From Bauldia sp963759235 (GTDB taxonomy: Bacteria > Pseudomonadota > Alphaproteobacteria > Rhizobiales > Kaistiaceae): a stretch of DNA of 64,000 bases. Both the position numbers and the translations under genes were made by a program. The stretch is from positions 558,001 through 622,000 of the forward strand of contig CAVWYO010000005.1 in the NCBI GenBank assembly GCA_963759235.1, written 5' to 3'. The notes under the pieces were generated by a model, which saw nothing but the letters and a program-made list of their open reading frames with translations, had not been told where the DNA came from and made no database searches. Below, piece by piece: positions 53,088 to 61,423 of the stretch (its first letter is position 1; every line of letters begins with the position of its first letter).

Positions 53088-54443
53088 CTACGCCAGCATG
53101 CCGGCCGGCTTCTCGATCAGCGTCTTGAAGGCGTTGAGGAGCTTGGCGCCAAGCGCGCCGTCGACGGCGCGGTGGTCGGTCGACAGCGTCACCGTCATGA
53201 TGGTGCGGATCTCGATCTTGCCGTCGCGGACAACCGGGGTTTCGATGCCGGCGCCGACCGCCAGGATCGTCGCGTGCGGCGGATTGATGACCGCGGCGAA
53301 GTCCTTGACCCCGAACATCCCGAGGTTGGAGACCGCGGTGGTGCCGCCCTGATATTCCTGCGGCGCCAGCTTGCGGGTCCGCGCCCGGGCGGCGAGGTCT
53401 TTCATTTCGTTGGATATGTCGGAAAGCCGCTTCTCTTCCGCATGGCGCACCACCGGCGTGATCAGCCCGCCGGGAATCGCCACCGCGACGCCGACGTCGG
53501 AACGGTGGTGGTGAAGCATGCCGGCCTCGGTCCAGGTGACATTGGCGTCCGGCACCCGCTGGAGTGCCATCGCCATCGCCTTGATCACCATGTCGTTGAC
53601 CGAGACCTTCCATGCCGGCTTATCGTCCTCGCCGATCGGCGCGGCGGCGTTGACGTCGGCGCGGAGCGCCAGCAGCGCGTCGATCTCGGTGTCGATGGTG
53701 AGATAGAAATGCGGGATGGTGGTCTTGGCCTCGACCAGCCGCCGGGCAATGATCTTGCGCACGTTGTCGTGCGGAACGACGTTGTATTCGCCGTCCTCGA
53801 AGAGCTTCATCACCTGCGCGTCGCTCATGCTCGGGGCGACGGCCGGAACTGCCGGCGCCGGCGCGGGTGCTGCCAGCGGCGCCTTGCCCGACCTCGCCGC
53901 GTCGATGTCCGCCTTGACAATGCGGCCGTGTGGGCCCGAGCCCCTCACCTGCGCCAGGTCGACGCCGCCTTCCTTGGCCATGCGACGGGCCAGGGGCGAC
54001 GCGAAAACCCGCCCGCCGGCGCCGTTGCCTGTCCTCACCTGGGGCGCCGCCGGAGCCGTGACTTCCGTTTGCTTTGCCGGCTTGCTTTCTTGACGCGGCG
54101 CTTCAGCCGCCTTCGGTGGCGGCGCCTCCGGCTTTGCCGGCCCAGATTGCGCTTTCGGCGCAGGCGTGGCCGGCATGTCCTTCATGGCGCTCGCGTCCTC
54201 GCCCTCCTCCAGAAGCACGGCGATCGGCTGGTTGACGGGGACGTCCTGCGCGCCTTCCTGGATGAGGATCTTACCGAGCGTGCCCTCGTCGACCGCCTCG
54301 ACCTCCATGGTCGCCTTGTCGGTCTCGATCTCGGCGATGACGTCCCCGGCCTTGATCGGATCGCCCTCTTTCTTCAGCCACTTGGCCAGACTGCCGACCT
54401 CCATGGTCGGCGACAAAGCGGGCATCAGGATGTTGATCGGCAT
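53088..54443 (-). CDS. pdhC: Pyruvate dehydrogenase E2, dihydrolipoyl acetyltransferase
   Basis: A 451-residue acetyltransferase. An N-terminal lipoyl domain carries Lys43 in ETDKATMEVEA; an Ala/Pro-rich linker follows; a peripheral subunit-binding domain (FASPLARRMAKEGGVDL) binds E3/E1; the catalytic core ends with STDHRAVDGALG, whose His and Asp are the active site. It forms the core of the complex and passes the acetyl group to CoA. It has one lipoyl domain, and a second lipoyl domain is carried by PdhB. It starts 36 bases after pdhB. Confidence 0.97.
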   Translation of the reverse strand: MPINILMPALSPTMEVGSLAKWLKKEGDPIKAGDVIAEIETDKATMEVEAVDEGTLGKILIQEGAQDVPVNQPIAVLLEEGEDASAMKDMPATPAPKAQSGPAKPEAPPPKAAEAPRQESKPAKQTEVTAPAAPQVRTGNGAGGRVFASPLARRMAKEGGVDLAQVRGSGPHGRIVKADIDAARSGKAPLAAPAPAPAVPAVAPSMSDAQVMKLFEDGEYNVVPHDNVRKIIARRLVEAKTTIPHFYLTIDTEIDALLALRADVNAAAPIGEDDKPAWKVSVNDMVIKAMAMALQRVPDANVTWTEAGMLHHHRSDVGVAVAIPGGLITPVVRHAEEKRLSDISNEMKDLAARARTRKLAPQEYQGGTTAVSNLGMFGVKDFAAVINPPHATILAVGAGIETPVVRDGKIEIRTIMTVTLSTDHRAVDGALGAKLLNAFKTLIEKPAGMLA

Positions 54444-54479
54444 CGTTTCGTCTCCGATTCGCTCGCGCGATCAGGGGAA

Positions 54480-55877
54480 TCAGGTTCGGTAGCTTACCGC
54501 TTTCACCGCACCGATCACTTCGACGACCGACGGCAGCGCCAGCTTCTCCAGATTGGCGGCGTAGGGCATCGGCACATCCTTGCCGGTGATCTTGAGGACG
54601 GGCGCGTCGAGATAGTCGAAAGCCTGAACCATGATGTCGGAGGCAAGCGTCGCGCCGACGGCGGAAACCGGCCAGCCCTCCTCAACGGTCACGCAGCGAT
54701 TGGTCTTCTTGATCGACTCGATCACCGTTTCGACGTCCATCGGCCTGATGGTGCGGAGATCGATCACCTCGGCGTCGATCCCCTCGCCTTCCAGTTCCGC
54801 CGCTGCCTTCAGCGCGTAGGTCATGCCGATGCCGAAGGAGACGATCGTCACGTCCGAACCGGCGCGGGCGATCTTCGCCTTGCCGATCGGCAGGACGAAA
54901 TCGTCGAGCTTCGGCACCTCGAAGGACTGGCCGTAGAGAATTTCGTTCTCCAGGAAGATGATCGGATTGGGGTCGCGGATCGCCGCCTTGAGGAGGCCCT
55001 TGGCGTCGGCGGCGGTGTGCGGTTGGACGACCTTCAGGCCCGGAATCTGGCTGTACCAGCCTGCATAATCCTGGCTGTGCTGGGCGGCGACACGGGCGGC
55101 GGCGCCGTTCGGGCCGCGAAAGACGATGGAACATCCCATCTGCCCGCCGGACATATAAAGGGTCTTCGCCGCCGAATTGACGATCTGGTCCATCGCCTGC
55201 ATGGCGAAGTTCCACGTCATGAACTCGACGATCGGCCGCAGCCCGGCGAGCGCCGCGCCGACGCCGAGGCCGGCAAAACCGTGTTCGGTGATCGGGGTGT
55301 CGACGACGCGCTCGGCACCGAACTCGTCGAGCAACCCCTGCGTCACCTTGTAGGCGCCCTGATACTCGGCCACCTCTTCGCCCATCACGAACACATCGGG
55401 GTCGCGACGCATCTCCTCGGCCATGGCGTCACGCAACGCCTCCCGGACCGTCATGGTGACCATCTCGGTGCCGGCCGGAATGTCGGGATCGGCGGCGAGC
55501 GCTTCCTTGGGCTTGGCCGGCGCAGCCGCCTGCGCCCGGACCGGGGTCACTTCAGCGGTCCCCGCCGGTGCCTCGGGTGCCGCTTCGGCCGCGGCCGGCT
55601 CGGCCGGCGCCGCGGTGTCACCGACATCGTCCTCGCCCTCCACGCCGAGGACGGCGATCGGCGTGTTCACCTTGACGTTCTCGGTGCCCTCCGGCACGAG
55701 GATTCGGCTCAGCGTCCCCTCGTCGATCGCCTCGACCTCCATGGTCGCCTTGTCGGTCTCGATCTCGGCGATGACGTCGCCGGGTTTGACCGGGTCGCCC
55801 TCCTTCTTCACCCATTTGGCGAGCGTGCCCTCCTCCATCGTCGGCGACAGCGCCGGCATCAGAATGTCGATCGGCAT
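54480..55877 (-). CDS. pdhB: Pyruvate dehydrogenase E1 beta with N-terminal lipoyl domain
   Basis: A 465-residue E1-beta. Residues 1-75 are a lipoyl domain (SPTMEEGTLAKWVKKEG, with Lys43 in ETDKATMEVEA) followed by an Ala/Pro linker and then the transketolase-like beta subunit (VFVMGEEVAEYQGAYKVTQG, PIVEFMTWNFAMQA, VTVEEGWPVSAVG). The lipoyl domain on E1-beta is a known trait of many alphaproteobacteria and mitochondria-related lineages. With PdhA it decarboxylates pyruvate and acetylates the lipoyl groups. It starts 109 bases downstream of pdhA. Confidence 0.96.
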   Translation of the reverse strand: MPIDILMPALSPTMEEGTLAKWVKKEGDPVKPGDVIAEIETDKATMEVEAIDEGTLSRILVPEGTENVKVNTPIAVLGVEGEDDVGDTAAPAEPAAAEAAPEAPAGTAEVTPVRAQAAAPAKPKEALAADPDIPAGTEMVTMTVREALRDAMAEEMRRDPDVFVMGEEVAEYQGAYKVTQGLLDEFGAERVVDTPITEHGFAGLGVGAALAGLRPIVEFMTWNFAMQAMDQIVNSAAKTLYMSGGQMGCSIVFRGPNGAAARVAAQHSQDYAGWYSQIPGLKVVQPHTAADAKGLLKAAIRDPNPIIFLENEILYGQSFEVPKLDDFVLPIGKAKIARAGSDVTIVSFGIGMTYALKAAAELEGEGIDAEVIDLRTIRPMDVETVIESIKKTNRCVTVEEGWPVSAVGATLASDIMVQAFDYLDAPVLKITGKDVPMPYAANLEKLALPSVVEVIGAVKAVSYRT

Positions 55878-55986
55878 GGATGGAAGGTTCCTCTATCTGG
55901 CGTCCGGGATGCCGGCGATGTCCTCGACACTGGCCGGCCGAGACCCGGGAATAGCGCGGGGCATGGTCGTCAAAGCACCCTCGCGA

Positions 55987-57048
55987 TCAGCGATAAATGT
56001 CGGTCCACAATTCGGCCGGATCAGGTTCTGACGTCGCCTGGGCAAATTCCGCGGCTTCGGTGATCGTATCCCGCACCGCCTTCTCGACGGCCTTCAGTGA
56101 GGCCTCGTCGGCGAGTCCGCGCTCCAAAATGCGTTTCCGCGCCATTTCGATGGGGTCGCTTTCCTCGCGGACCTTGTTGACCTCTTCGCGGGTGCGGTAT
56201 TTCGCCGGGTCGGACATGGAGTGGCCGCGATAGCGATAGGTCAGCATCTCGAGGATGTACGGGCCCTTCCCGGACCGGCACCAGGCGACGGCCTTGTCCC
56301 CGGCTGCCTTGACGGCGCGAACGTCCATCCCGTCGACCTGCTCGCCGGGGATGTTGAAGGATGCGCCGCGCCTGGAAAAATCAGTCTGTGCCGAGGACCG
56401 GGCGACGGACGTGCCCATGGCGTAGCGGTTGTTTTCGATCACATAGACCACCGGCAGCTTCCAGAGCTCGGCCATGTTGAAGCTCTCGTATACCTGCCCC
56501 TGATTGGCGGCGCCGTCGCCGAAATAGGTCAGGCAAACCCGGTCGTTCTTCCGGTAGCGATTGGCGAACGCGATCCCGGTGCCGAGCGGCACCTGGGCGG
56601 CGACGATGCCGTGCCCGCCAAAGAAGTTCCGCTCGCGGGAAAACATATGCATGGAACCGCCCTTGCCATGTGAATACCCGGTGCGGCGGCCGGTCAGTTC
56701 CGACATCACCCCCTTCGGGTCCATGCCGCAGGCGAGCATATGTCCGTGGTCGCGGTAGCCGGTGATCACCTGGTCGCCGTCTTCGATCGCCATCTGCATG
56801 CCGACGACGACGGCTTCCTGGCCGATGTAAAGATGGCAGAATCCGCCGATCAGGCCCATGCCGTACATCTGGCCAGCGCGCTCCTCGAAGCGGCGGATGA
56901 GGAGCATGCGCTCGAAGGCTTCGAGCTCCTGCCCCTTGGTGAGTTGGGCGAGTGGGTGGGGAGAAGAAGAAACGACGGTTGGCCGGGAACGTTCGGTTGG
57001 CGCCGATACCGGAGTCGATTTGTCGGCCTTCCGTACTGCCTTGGGCAT
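55987..57048 (-). CDS. pdhA: Pyruvate dehydrogenase E1 alpha
   Basis: A 353-residue thiamine-diphosphate enzyme subunit. The TPP/Mg motif is YFGDGAANQGQVYESFNMAEL through VYVIENNRYAMGT; the regulatory loop is RGHSMSDPAKYRT near residue 275; GGSMHMF lies by the active site. Heterotetramer with PdhB. It heads the pdhA-pdhB-pdhC run. Upstream lies a candidate promoter at 57096-57124. It follows ftsB, as in other Hyphomicrobiales. Confidence 0.97.
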   Translation of the reverse strand: MPKAVRKADKSTPVSAPTERSRPTVVSSSPHPLAQLTKGQELEAFERMLLIRRFEERAGQMYGMGLIGGFCHLYIGQEAVVVGMQMAIEDGDQVITGYRDHGHMLACGMDPKGVMSELTGRRTGYSHGKGGSMHMFSRERNFFGGHGIVAAQVPLGTGIAFANRYRKNDRVCLTYFGDGAANQGQVYESFNMAELWKLPVVYVIENNRYAMGTSVARSSAQTDFSRRGASFNIPGEQVDGMDVRAVKAAGDKAVAWCRSGKGPYILEMLTYRYRGHSMSDPAKYRTREEVNKVREESDPIEMARKRILERGLADEASLKAVEKAVRDTITEAAEFAQATSEPDPAELWTDIYR

Positions 57049-57095
57049 GCAGACTTCCTCCCTCAGGCGGCTTGCTTTGTCGAAATTTCGTGCGG

Positions 57096-57124
57096 AGGTT
57101 AGCCGAAGCGTAGAGGCAATCCAA
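57096..57124 (-). promoter_or_regulatory. Putative promoter of the pdh operon
   Basis: On the minus strand TTGGAT (57119-57124) and TAACCT (57096-57101) are separated by 17 bases, about 48 bases upstream of the pdhA ATG. The -10 match is moderate and there is no second line of support, so confidence is limited. Confidence 0.35.
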
Positions 57125-57191
57125 GAACCGCAGGCCTGTCTTTCCCGCAGGTCAAGTATGCTGAAATGTCAGAGTATGTTGCGGAGCGTCA

Positions 57192-57524
57192 TTATTGCGG
57201 CAGATGCTGCGACGCACCAAAAGAGATCACCACTTCATCTGGCCTGAGCAGATTAAGCGAAGTCCGCGCCTCGGTGTCGAGAATATCGGCGTCGAGGCTC
57301 TCGGGCTTGAGATAGGAGACCCGCTTTTCCAGGCCGGTTCTTTGCTGGCGAAGGTCGTCCAGCTGGTCCTTCAGCGCGACCGCCTCCTTCTCCATGCGAT
57401 CGAGCGCCGGCAGGCCGTAGGAGCCGGTGAAGGCGTGGAAGCCGAAGTAGCCGAGAAATGCCGCGGTCGTCAGCGGCAGCCACAACTGGCGAAGCGGCGA
57501 TTGGCGACGCTGTCTGGTGAACAC
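57192..57524 (-). CDS. ftsB: Septum formation initiator (FtsB/DivIC family)
   Basis: A 110-residue cell-division protein of the DivIC/FtsB family. A basic N-terminus (MFTRQRRQSPLRQL) precedes one membrane segment (LTTAAFLGYFGFHAF), then a short coiled coil (LDRMEKEAVALKDQLDDLRQ) and a conserved DADILDTEARTSLNL tail. The start is a GTG at 57524 with GGAGGG upstream, and gives the usual rhizobial opening; the ATG at 57560 adds a non-conserved leader. It connects FtsL and FtsQ in the divisome. It lies between eno and pdhA. Confidence 0.86.
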   Translation of the reverse strand: MFTRQRRQSPLRQLWLPLTTAAFLGYFGFHAFTGSYGLPALDRMEKEAVALKDQLDDLRQQRTGLEKRVSYLKPESLDADILDTEARTSLNLLRPDEVVISFGASQHLPQ

Positions 57525-57610
57525 CCTGGGCCCTCCGTTGCCGACGTCCGCCCCTACCATGGCCCGATCAGGCTTAATGGTTGGTTGCGGACGAGGCCTA
57601 AGGGTCCGCG

Positions 57611-58888
57611 CTAAGGACGAAAGGCCGAGCGGCCGGCGAAGGCCGCCTGCGTGCCGAGTTCCTCTTCGATGCGGATCAACTGATTGTACTTGGCCAGCCG
57701 ATCGGAGCGGGCGAGCGAACCGGTTTTGATCTGACCGCAGTTGGTCGCCACCGCGAGGTCGGCAATCGTCACGTCTTCGGTCTCGCCCGAGCGGTGCGAC
57801 ATCACCGCCGTGTACCCGGCGCGGAGCGCCATATCGACCGTCTCGAGGGTCTCGCTCAGCGTGCCGATCTGGTTCACCTTGACGAGGATGGAATTGGCGA
57901 TGCCGCGGCGAATGCCCTCGCCGAGCCGGGCCGTGTTGGTGACGAAGATGTCGTCGCCGACGAGTTGGCACTTGCTTCCGAGCGCGCGGGTCAAGGCTTC
58001 CCAGCCTTCCCAATCGTCCTCCGACATCCCGTCCTCGATGCTGATGATCGGGAATTTCGATAGCAGCTCGCCGAGATAGGCGACCTGGGCGGCCGGGTCG
58101 CGCGTGACCCCCTCCCCGCCATAGACGTACTTGCCGTCCTTGAAGAACTCGGTCGCGGCACAATCGACGCCGAGGCAAATATCCTCGCCGGGCTTGTAGC
58201 CCGCCGCTTGGATCGCTTTCACCGCGAACTCGAGCGCCGCTTCCGCGGAGGGGAGGTTGGGAGCGAAGCCGCCTTCGTCGCCGACATTGGTGTTGTGGCC
58301 CGCGTCCTTCAGGGCCTTTTTGAGGGTATGAAAGACCTCCGAACCCATGCGAACCGCGTCGGCGAATGTCGGCGCGCCGACCGGCAGGATCATGAATTCC
58401 TGGAAATCGATCGGATTGTCGGCGTGGACGCCGCCATTGATGATGTTCATCTGGGGCACCGGCAGGACATGGGCGTTTATCCCGCCGACATAGCGGTAGA
58501 GCGGAAAGCCGGCGGCTTCGGCCGCCGCCTTGGCCGCCGCCAGCGACACGCCGAGAATGGCATTGGCGCCGAGCCGGCTCTTGTTCGCGGTCCCGTCGAG
58601 TTCGATGAGGGTCCTGTCGATATGGAGCTGGCCTTCCGCTTCCATGCCGCCGACCGCATCGAAGATCTCGCCGTTGACCGCGTCGACGGCCTTGCGGACC
58701 CCCTTGCCGAGGTAGCGGGCCTTGTCCCCGTCCCTCAGCTCTACCGCTTCGTGGGCGCCGGTCGATGCGCCGGACGGAACCGCGGCGCGGCCGAGCGAGC
58801 CGTCCTCGAGGATGACATCGACCTCGACCGTGGGGTTGCCGCGGCTGTCGAGGATTTCCCGGCCGATGATGTCGATGATCGCCGTCAT
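57611..58888 (-). CDS. eno: Enolase
   Basis: A 425-residue enolase. Recognisable sites are ILDSRGNPTVEVDV, the metal Asp in DCAATEFF, IEDGMSEDDWEGW, QLVGDDIFVTN, the catalytic Lys in LVKVNQIGTL, and SHRSGETEDV. It converts 2-phosphoglycerate to phosphoenolpyruvate and also joins the RNA degradosome. The ATG at 58888 gives the standard start MTAIIDIIGRE. It precedes ftsB and pdhA, linking glycolysis output to pyruvate dehydrogenase. Confidence 0.98.
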   Translation of the reverse strand: MTAIIDIIGREILDSRGNPTVEVDVILEDGSLGRAAVPSGASTGAHEAVELRDGDKARYLGKGVRKAVDAVNGEIFDAVGGMEAEGQLHIDRTLIELDGTANKSRLGANAILGVSLAAAKAAAEAAGFPLYRYVGGINAHVLPVPQMNIINGGVHADNPIDFQEFMILPVGAPTFADAVRMGSEVFHTLKKALKDAGHNTNVGDEGGFAPNLPSAEAALEFAVKAIQAAGYKPGEDICLGVDCAATEFFKDGKYVYGGEGVTRDPAAQVAYLGELLSKFPIISIEDGMSEDDWEGWEALTRALGSKCQLVGDDIFVTNTARLGEGIRRGIANSILVKVNQIGTLSETLETVDMALRAGYTAVMSHRSGETEDVTIADLAVATNCGQIKTGSLARSDRLAKYNQLIRIEEELGTQAAFAGRSAFRP

Positions 58889-58962
58889 GTCACGGACCCT
58901 TTCCTCTATCTCGGCCGCTTCTAGCCGAGTGGGCCGGCATGCGGAAGGGGTGAACATCGGCG

Positions 58963-59973
58963 ATGACATCGGTCGCGGCGATTGCCATGTTCTGCCTCAT
59001 GCCGGGCCTGATCATCACCAATGGCGACAGCGCCGCCGAGCTACTGCGGGAGGCCGGGCGCAGCGAGCCGATCCTGCCGTGGCGCGACGTGCTCCACGAG
59101 GGGCCGATCGTGGCCGGTCCGCTGGAAGCGTGCTCGCGACGCCGGGCGGCGTTTCTGGCCGAGCGCTTTCGGCTCGACGAGGCGGAGGTTGCCGCCGAAT
59201 TCGCCGGGCGCGACGAACTGGTCCTGAGGCACACGGAATTCGACCGGATCGAACTCTGGTTCGAGCACGATCTGTACGACCAGCTGCAGCTTGTCCAGGT
59301 CCTCTCGTTCTTCGCCGACGAGGACCGCACCGCCGGTCTTCTGCTTGTCCAGGCCGACGACTTTCTGGGCAGGGAAAGGCCGCAGACGATCCTGCGGTTC
59401 GCCGAGCGCGCCCGGCCGATCGAGGAAGACGACCTCGACCTCGCCGACGTGACCTGGTCGGACCTCGCCATGCCGACGCCCGAGGCCGTCGCCGCGCATC
59501 CGCGCACCGCGATTGCGGGGCTGGCCTTTCTCGGTCCGGCGCTCAACCGCCTTCTCGAGGAGCTGCCGGCACCGGGCACCGGGCTCGGGCGGACCGAGGC
59601 GACGGCGCTTGACCTGATCGCAGCCGGTACGCCCGGCGCCGTAGACATCTTCCGCCAGGCCATCGACCGGGAAGAGGCTGCGTTCATGGGGGATCTCAGC
59701 TTTTTTCGTCTGCTCGATGATCTCGCCTTCGCCGAAATCCCGCTCATCGCCGGGCCGTCGCCACCGGGCACCGACGACGATATGGCCCGTTTTCAAACGG
59801 CATCCCTCGAACTGACCGAAGCCGGCGAGGCGGTGCTTGCCGGGGAAGCCGACCATGTTGTCTTGAGCGGCATCGACCGCTGGTGGGCGGGAACGCGGCT
59901 CCTCGGCCATGATGTCTGGCGCTACGACCGCGACGCGATGAGGCTTGTGCGACCGCACGGCGTGAGGGCATAG
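58963..59973 (+). CDS. DUF1835-domain protein
   Basis: A 336-residue protein. Its first part (LIITNGDSAAELLREAG, PWRDVLHEGPI, ELWFEHDLYDQLQLVQVL) matches the DUF1835 domain; the rest, ending in GIDRWWAGTRLLGHDVWRYD, matches the usual C-terminal partner domain. There is no signal peptide or membrane segment. Function is not known. Start: the ATG at 58963 has GGAAGGGG 10 bases upstream; ATGs at 58987 and 58999 are also in frame and nearer the domain. It is divergent from eno and opens the plus-strand block inserted before kdsA. Confidence 0.72.
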   Translation: MTSVAAIAMFCLMPGLIITNGDSAAELLREAGRSEPILPWRDVLHEGPIVAGPLEACSRRRAAFLAERFRLDEAEVAAEFAGRDELVLRHTEFDRIELWFEHDLYDQLQLVQVLSFFADEDRTAGLLLVQADDFLGRERPQTILRFAERARPIEEDDLDLADVTWSDLAMPTPEAVAAHPRTAIAGLAFLGPALNRLLEELPAPGTGLGRTEATALDLIAAGTPGAVDIFRQAIDREEAAFMGDLSFFRLLDDLAFAEIPLIAGPSPPGTDDDMARFQTASLELTEAGEAVLAGEADHVVLSGIDRWWAGTRLLGHDVWRYDRDAMRLVRPHGVRA

Positions 59974-59980
59974 AGGATCG

Positions 59981-60106
59981 ATGGCAAGGGCTAAACTCCA
60001 CGAACACCGCGCCGTTACGATCGGCCGCAAGTTAGCGGATACGCTGCGGCCGCAAGGCGCCTGGATCCCTGAACCCGGCGTGCATTTCTGTGGGGAGCGC
60101 GGCTGA
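59981..60106 (+). CDS. Possible 41-residue small ORF
   Basis: An ATG at 59981 preceded by AGAGG opens a 41-codon frame, MARAKLHEHRAVTIGRK..., ending 6 bases before the channel gene at 60113. It has no recognisable domain or signal. It could be a leader peptide coupled to the next gene, which has no strong ribosome binding site of its own, or be spurious. It fills most of the 139-base gap. Confidence 0.25.
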   Translation: MARAKLHEHRAVTIGRKLADTLRPQGAWIPEPGVHFCGERG

Positions 60107-60112
60107 CGACCC

Positions 60113-60688
60113 ATGCACAAGGGGCGGCTCGAGGCGTTCAGCGACGGCGTGATCGCCATCATCATCACGATCATGGTTCTCGAATTGAAGGTGCCGCACG
60201 GCGACGACTGGAGCGCGCTCAAGCCGCTCATTCCGGTATTCGCCAGCTACGTGCTGAGCTTTGTCACGCTCGGTATCTGGTGGAACAACCACCACCACAT
60301 GCTTCAGGCGGCCCATAGAGTGGACGGGCGCGTGTTGTGGGCCAACCTGCACCTGCTTTTCTGGCTGTCGCTCCTGCCGTTCACGACTGGCTGGATGGGC
60401 GAGAACGATTTCGGCACGGTGCCGGTCGCCCTCTACGCGGCGGACCTTTTGATGGCCGCAATCGCCTACAACATCCTCGTGCACACGCTGGTGAAGCTGC
60501 ACGGCCACGACTCGCCCTTCTCGAGCGCTCTCGGCAGCGATCTGAAAGGCCGCATATCCCTTGCCCTCTATGCGGGGTCGGTGCCGCTGGCCTTCCTCAG
60601 TCCGTGGATATCACTGGCCCTCGTTTTCATAGTGGCGCTGATGTGGTTGGTTCCCGACCGGCGATTCGCGAGGGTGGTGAAGGAGTGA
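60113..60688 (+). CDS. TMEM175-family (DUF1211) potassium channel-like membrane protein
   Basis: A 191-residue membrane protein with about five to six helices. It starts with RLEAFSDGVIAIIITIMVLEL, the FSD-containing first helix of bacterial TMEM175 proteins, which line the ion pathway. LSFVTLGIWWNNHHHMLQA and the NLHLLFWLSLLPF helix also match the family. Homologues form tetrameric K+-permeable leak channels. It lies in the plus-strand block next to a CPBP-like gene; its link to them is unclear. Confidence 0.85.
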   Translation: MHKGRLEAFSDGVIAIIITIMVLELKVPHGDDWSALKPLIPVFASYVLSFVTLGIWWNNHHHMLQAAHRVDGRVLWANLHLLFWLSLLPFTTGWMGENDFGTVPVALYAADLLMAAIAYNILVHTLVKLHGHDSPFSSALGSDLKGRISLALYAGSVPLAFLSPWISLALVFIVALMWLVPDRRFARVVKE

Positions 60689-60736
60689 TGTCAGCATTCG
60701 GCCAGAGCGGCACGCCGGTCGCCTTCGGCAAGCACG

Positions 60737-61423
60737 ATGTATGACAACGCGATCGCGGCCGTCGCCGTAACCGTTGCCGCCTATGCCGCCTACCACTTGC
60801 TCTCCAGCGCCCCGGTCGTGACGAGAATCCGGTCGTCGGCGGTACGGGTCGTGGTGCAGCGTTCGATCGGGCTCCTGGTGCTTGGCCTGTCGGCACTGCT
60901 GGCGGCGAGGTTCGTGCTCCACGTCGACCTTTCGGCGCTGGGCGTCAATAACGCCTTCCCCCTCGATTCATGGCTGTGGATCGGCGCATTCTCCCTCGCG
61001 GCGCTTCTCCCCTCCTTCATCGTCTTCACCAAACCGGCCACCTACGCGGTCTACCCGCGCATGCGGCTTGCCGCATGGGGCGTCGAAGGCATCCTGACGA
61101 ACGCCGCGTCTTGCGCCGCCTACACGCTCGGCTATGAGTTTCTGTTCAGGGGATTTCTGCTCTTCGCCTGCTTGTCGGACATGCCCGCGCTGCCGGCGAT
61201 TGCCATTAACACCGCGTTCTATTCCCTGGCGCATTCGCGCCAGGGAACCAGGGAAGTGCTTGGGGCGATCCCGGTCGGCGTCCTGCTTTGCATGGCCACG
61301 ATCGAGACCGGTGCGATCTGGGCCGCGGTGATCACCCACATCATCGTCTCGCAGGCCACCGACTACATCGCCGTCTGGTCCAATCCCGATATGCGTTTCA
61401 CCTTAAGGAGGAGGCTGGCGTGA
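60737..61423 (+). CDS. CPBP-family intramembrane protease-like protein
   Basis: A 228-residue protein with six or more membrane segments. Near residues 133-140 it reads GYEFLFRGFLL, like the EExxxR motif of CPBP (Abi/CAAX) proteases but with Tyr in place of the first Glu. Then follow FYSLAHSRQG (F-x-x-x-H) and VITHIIVSQ, the other two family motifs. The substitution makes peptidase activity uncertain. Its stop overlaps the epimerase start as GTGA, so the two are co-translated. Confidence 0.75.
   Translation: MYDNAIAAVAVTVAAYAAYHLLSSAPVVTRIRSSAVRVVVQRSIGLLVLGLSALLAARFVLHVDLSALGVNNAFPLDSWLWIGAFSLAALLPSFIVFTKPATYAVYPRMRLAAWGVEGILTNAASCAAYTLGYEFLFRGFLLFACLSDMPALPAIAINTAFYSLAHSRQGTREVLGAIPVGVLLCMATIETGAIWAAVITHIIVSQATDYIAVWSNPDMRFTLRRRLA

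Noticed and set aside
53172..56063. Very long plus-strand open frame (963 codons) antisense to pdhC and pdhB
   Set aside because: The minus strand encodes proteins with clear E1/E2 motifs. The plus-strand product is rich in Arg, Asp, Gly and His with no recognisable domain, a typical shadow frame in GC-rich DNA.
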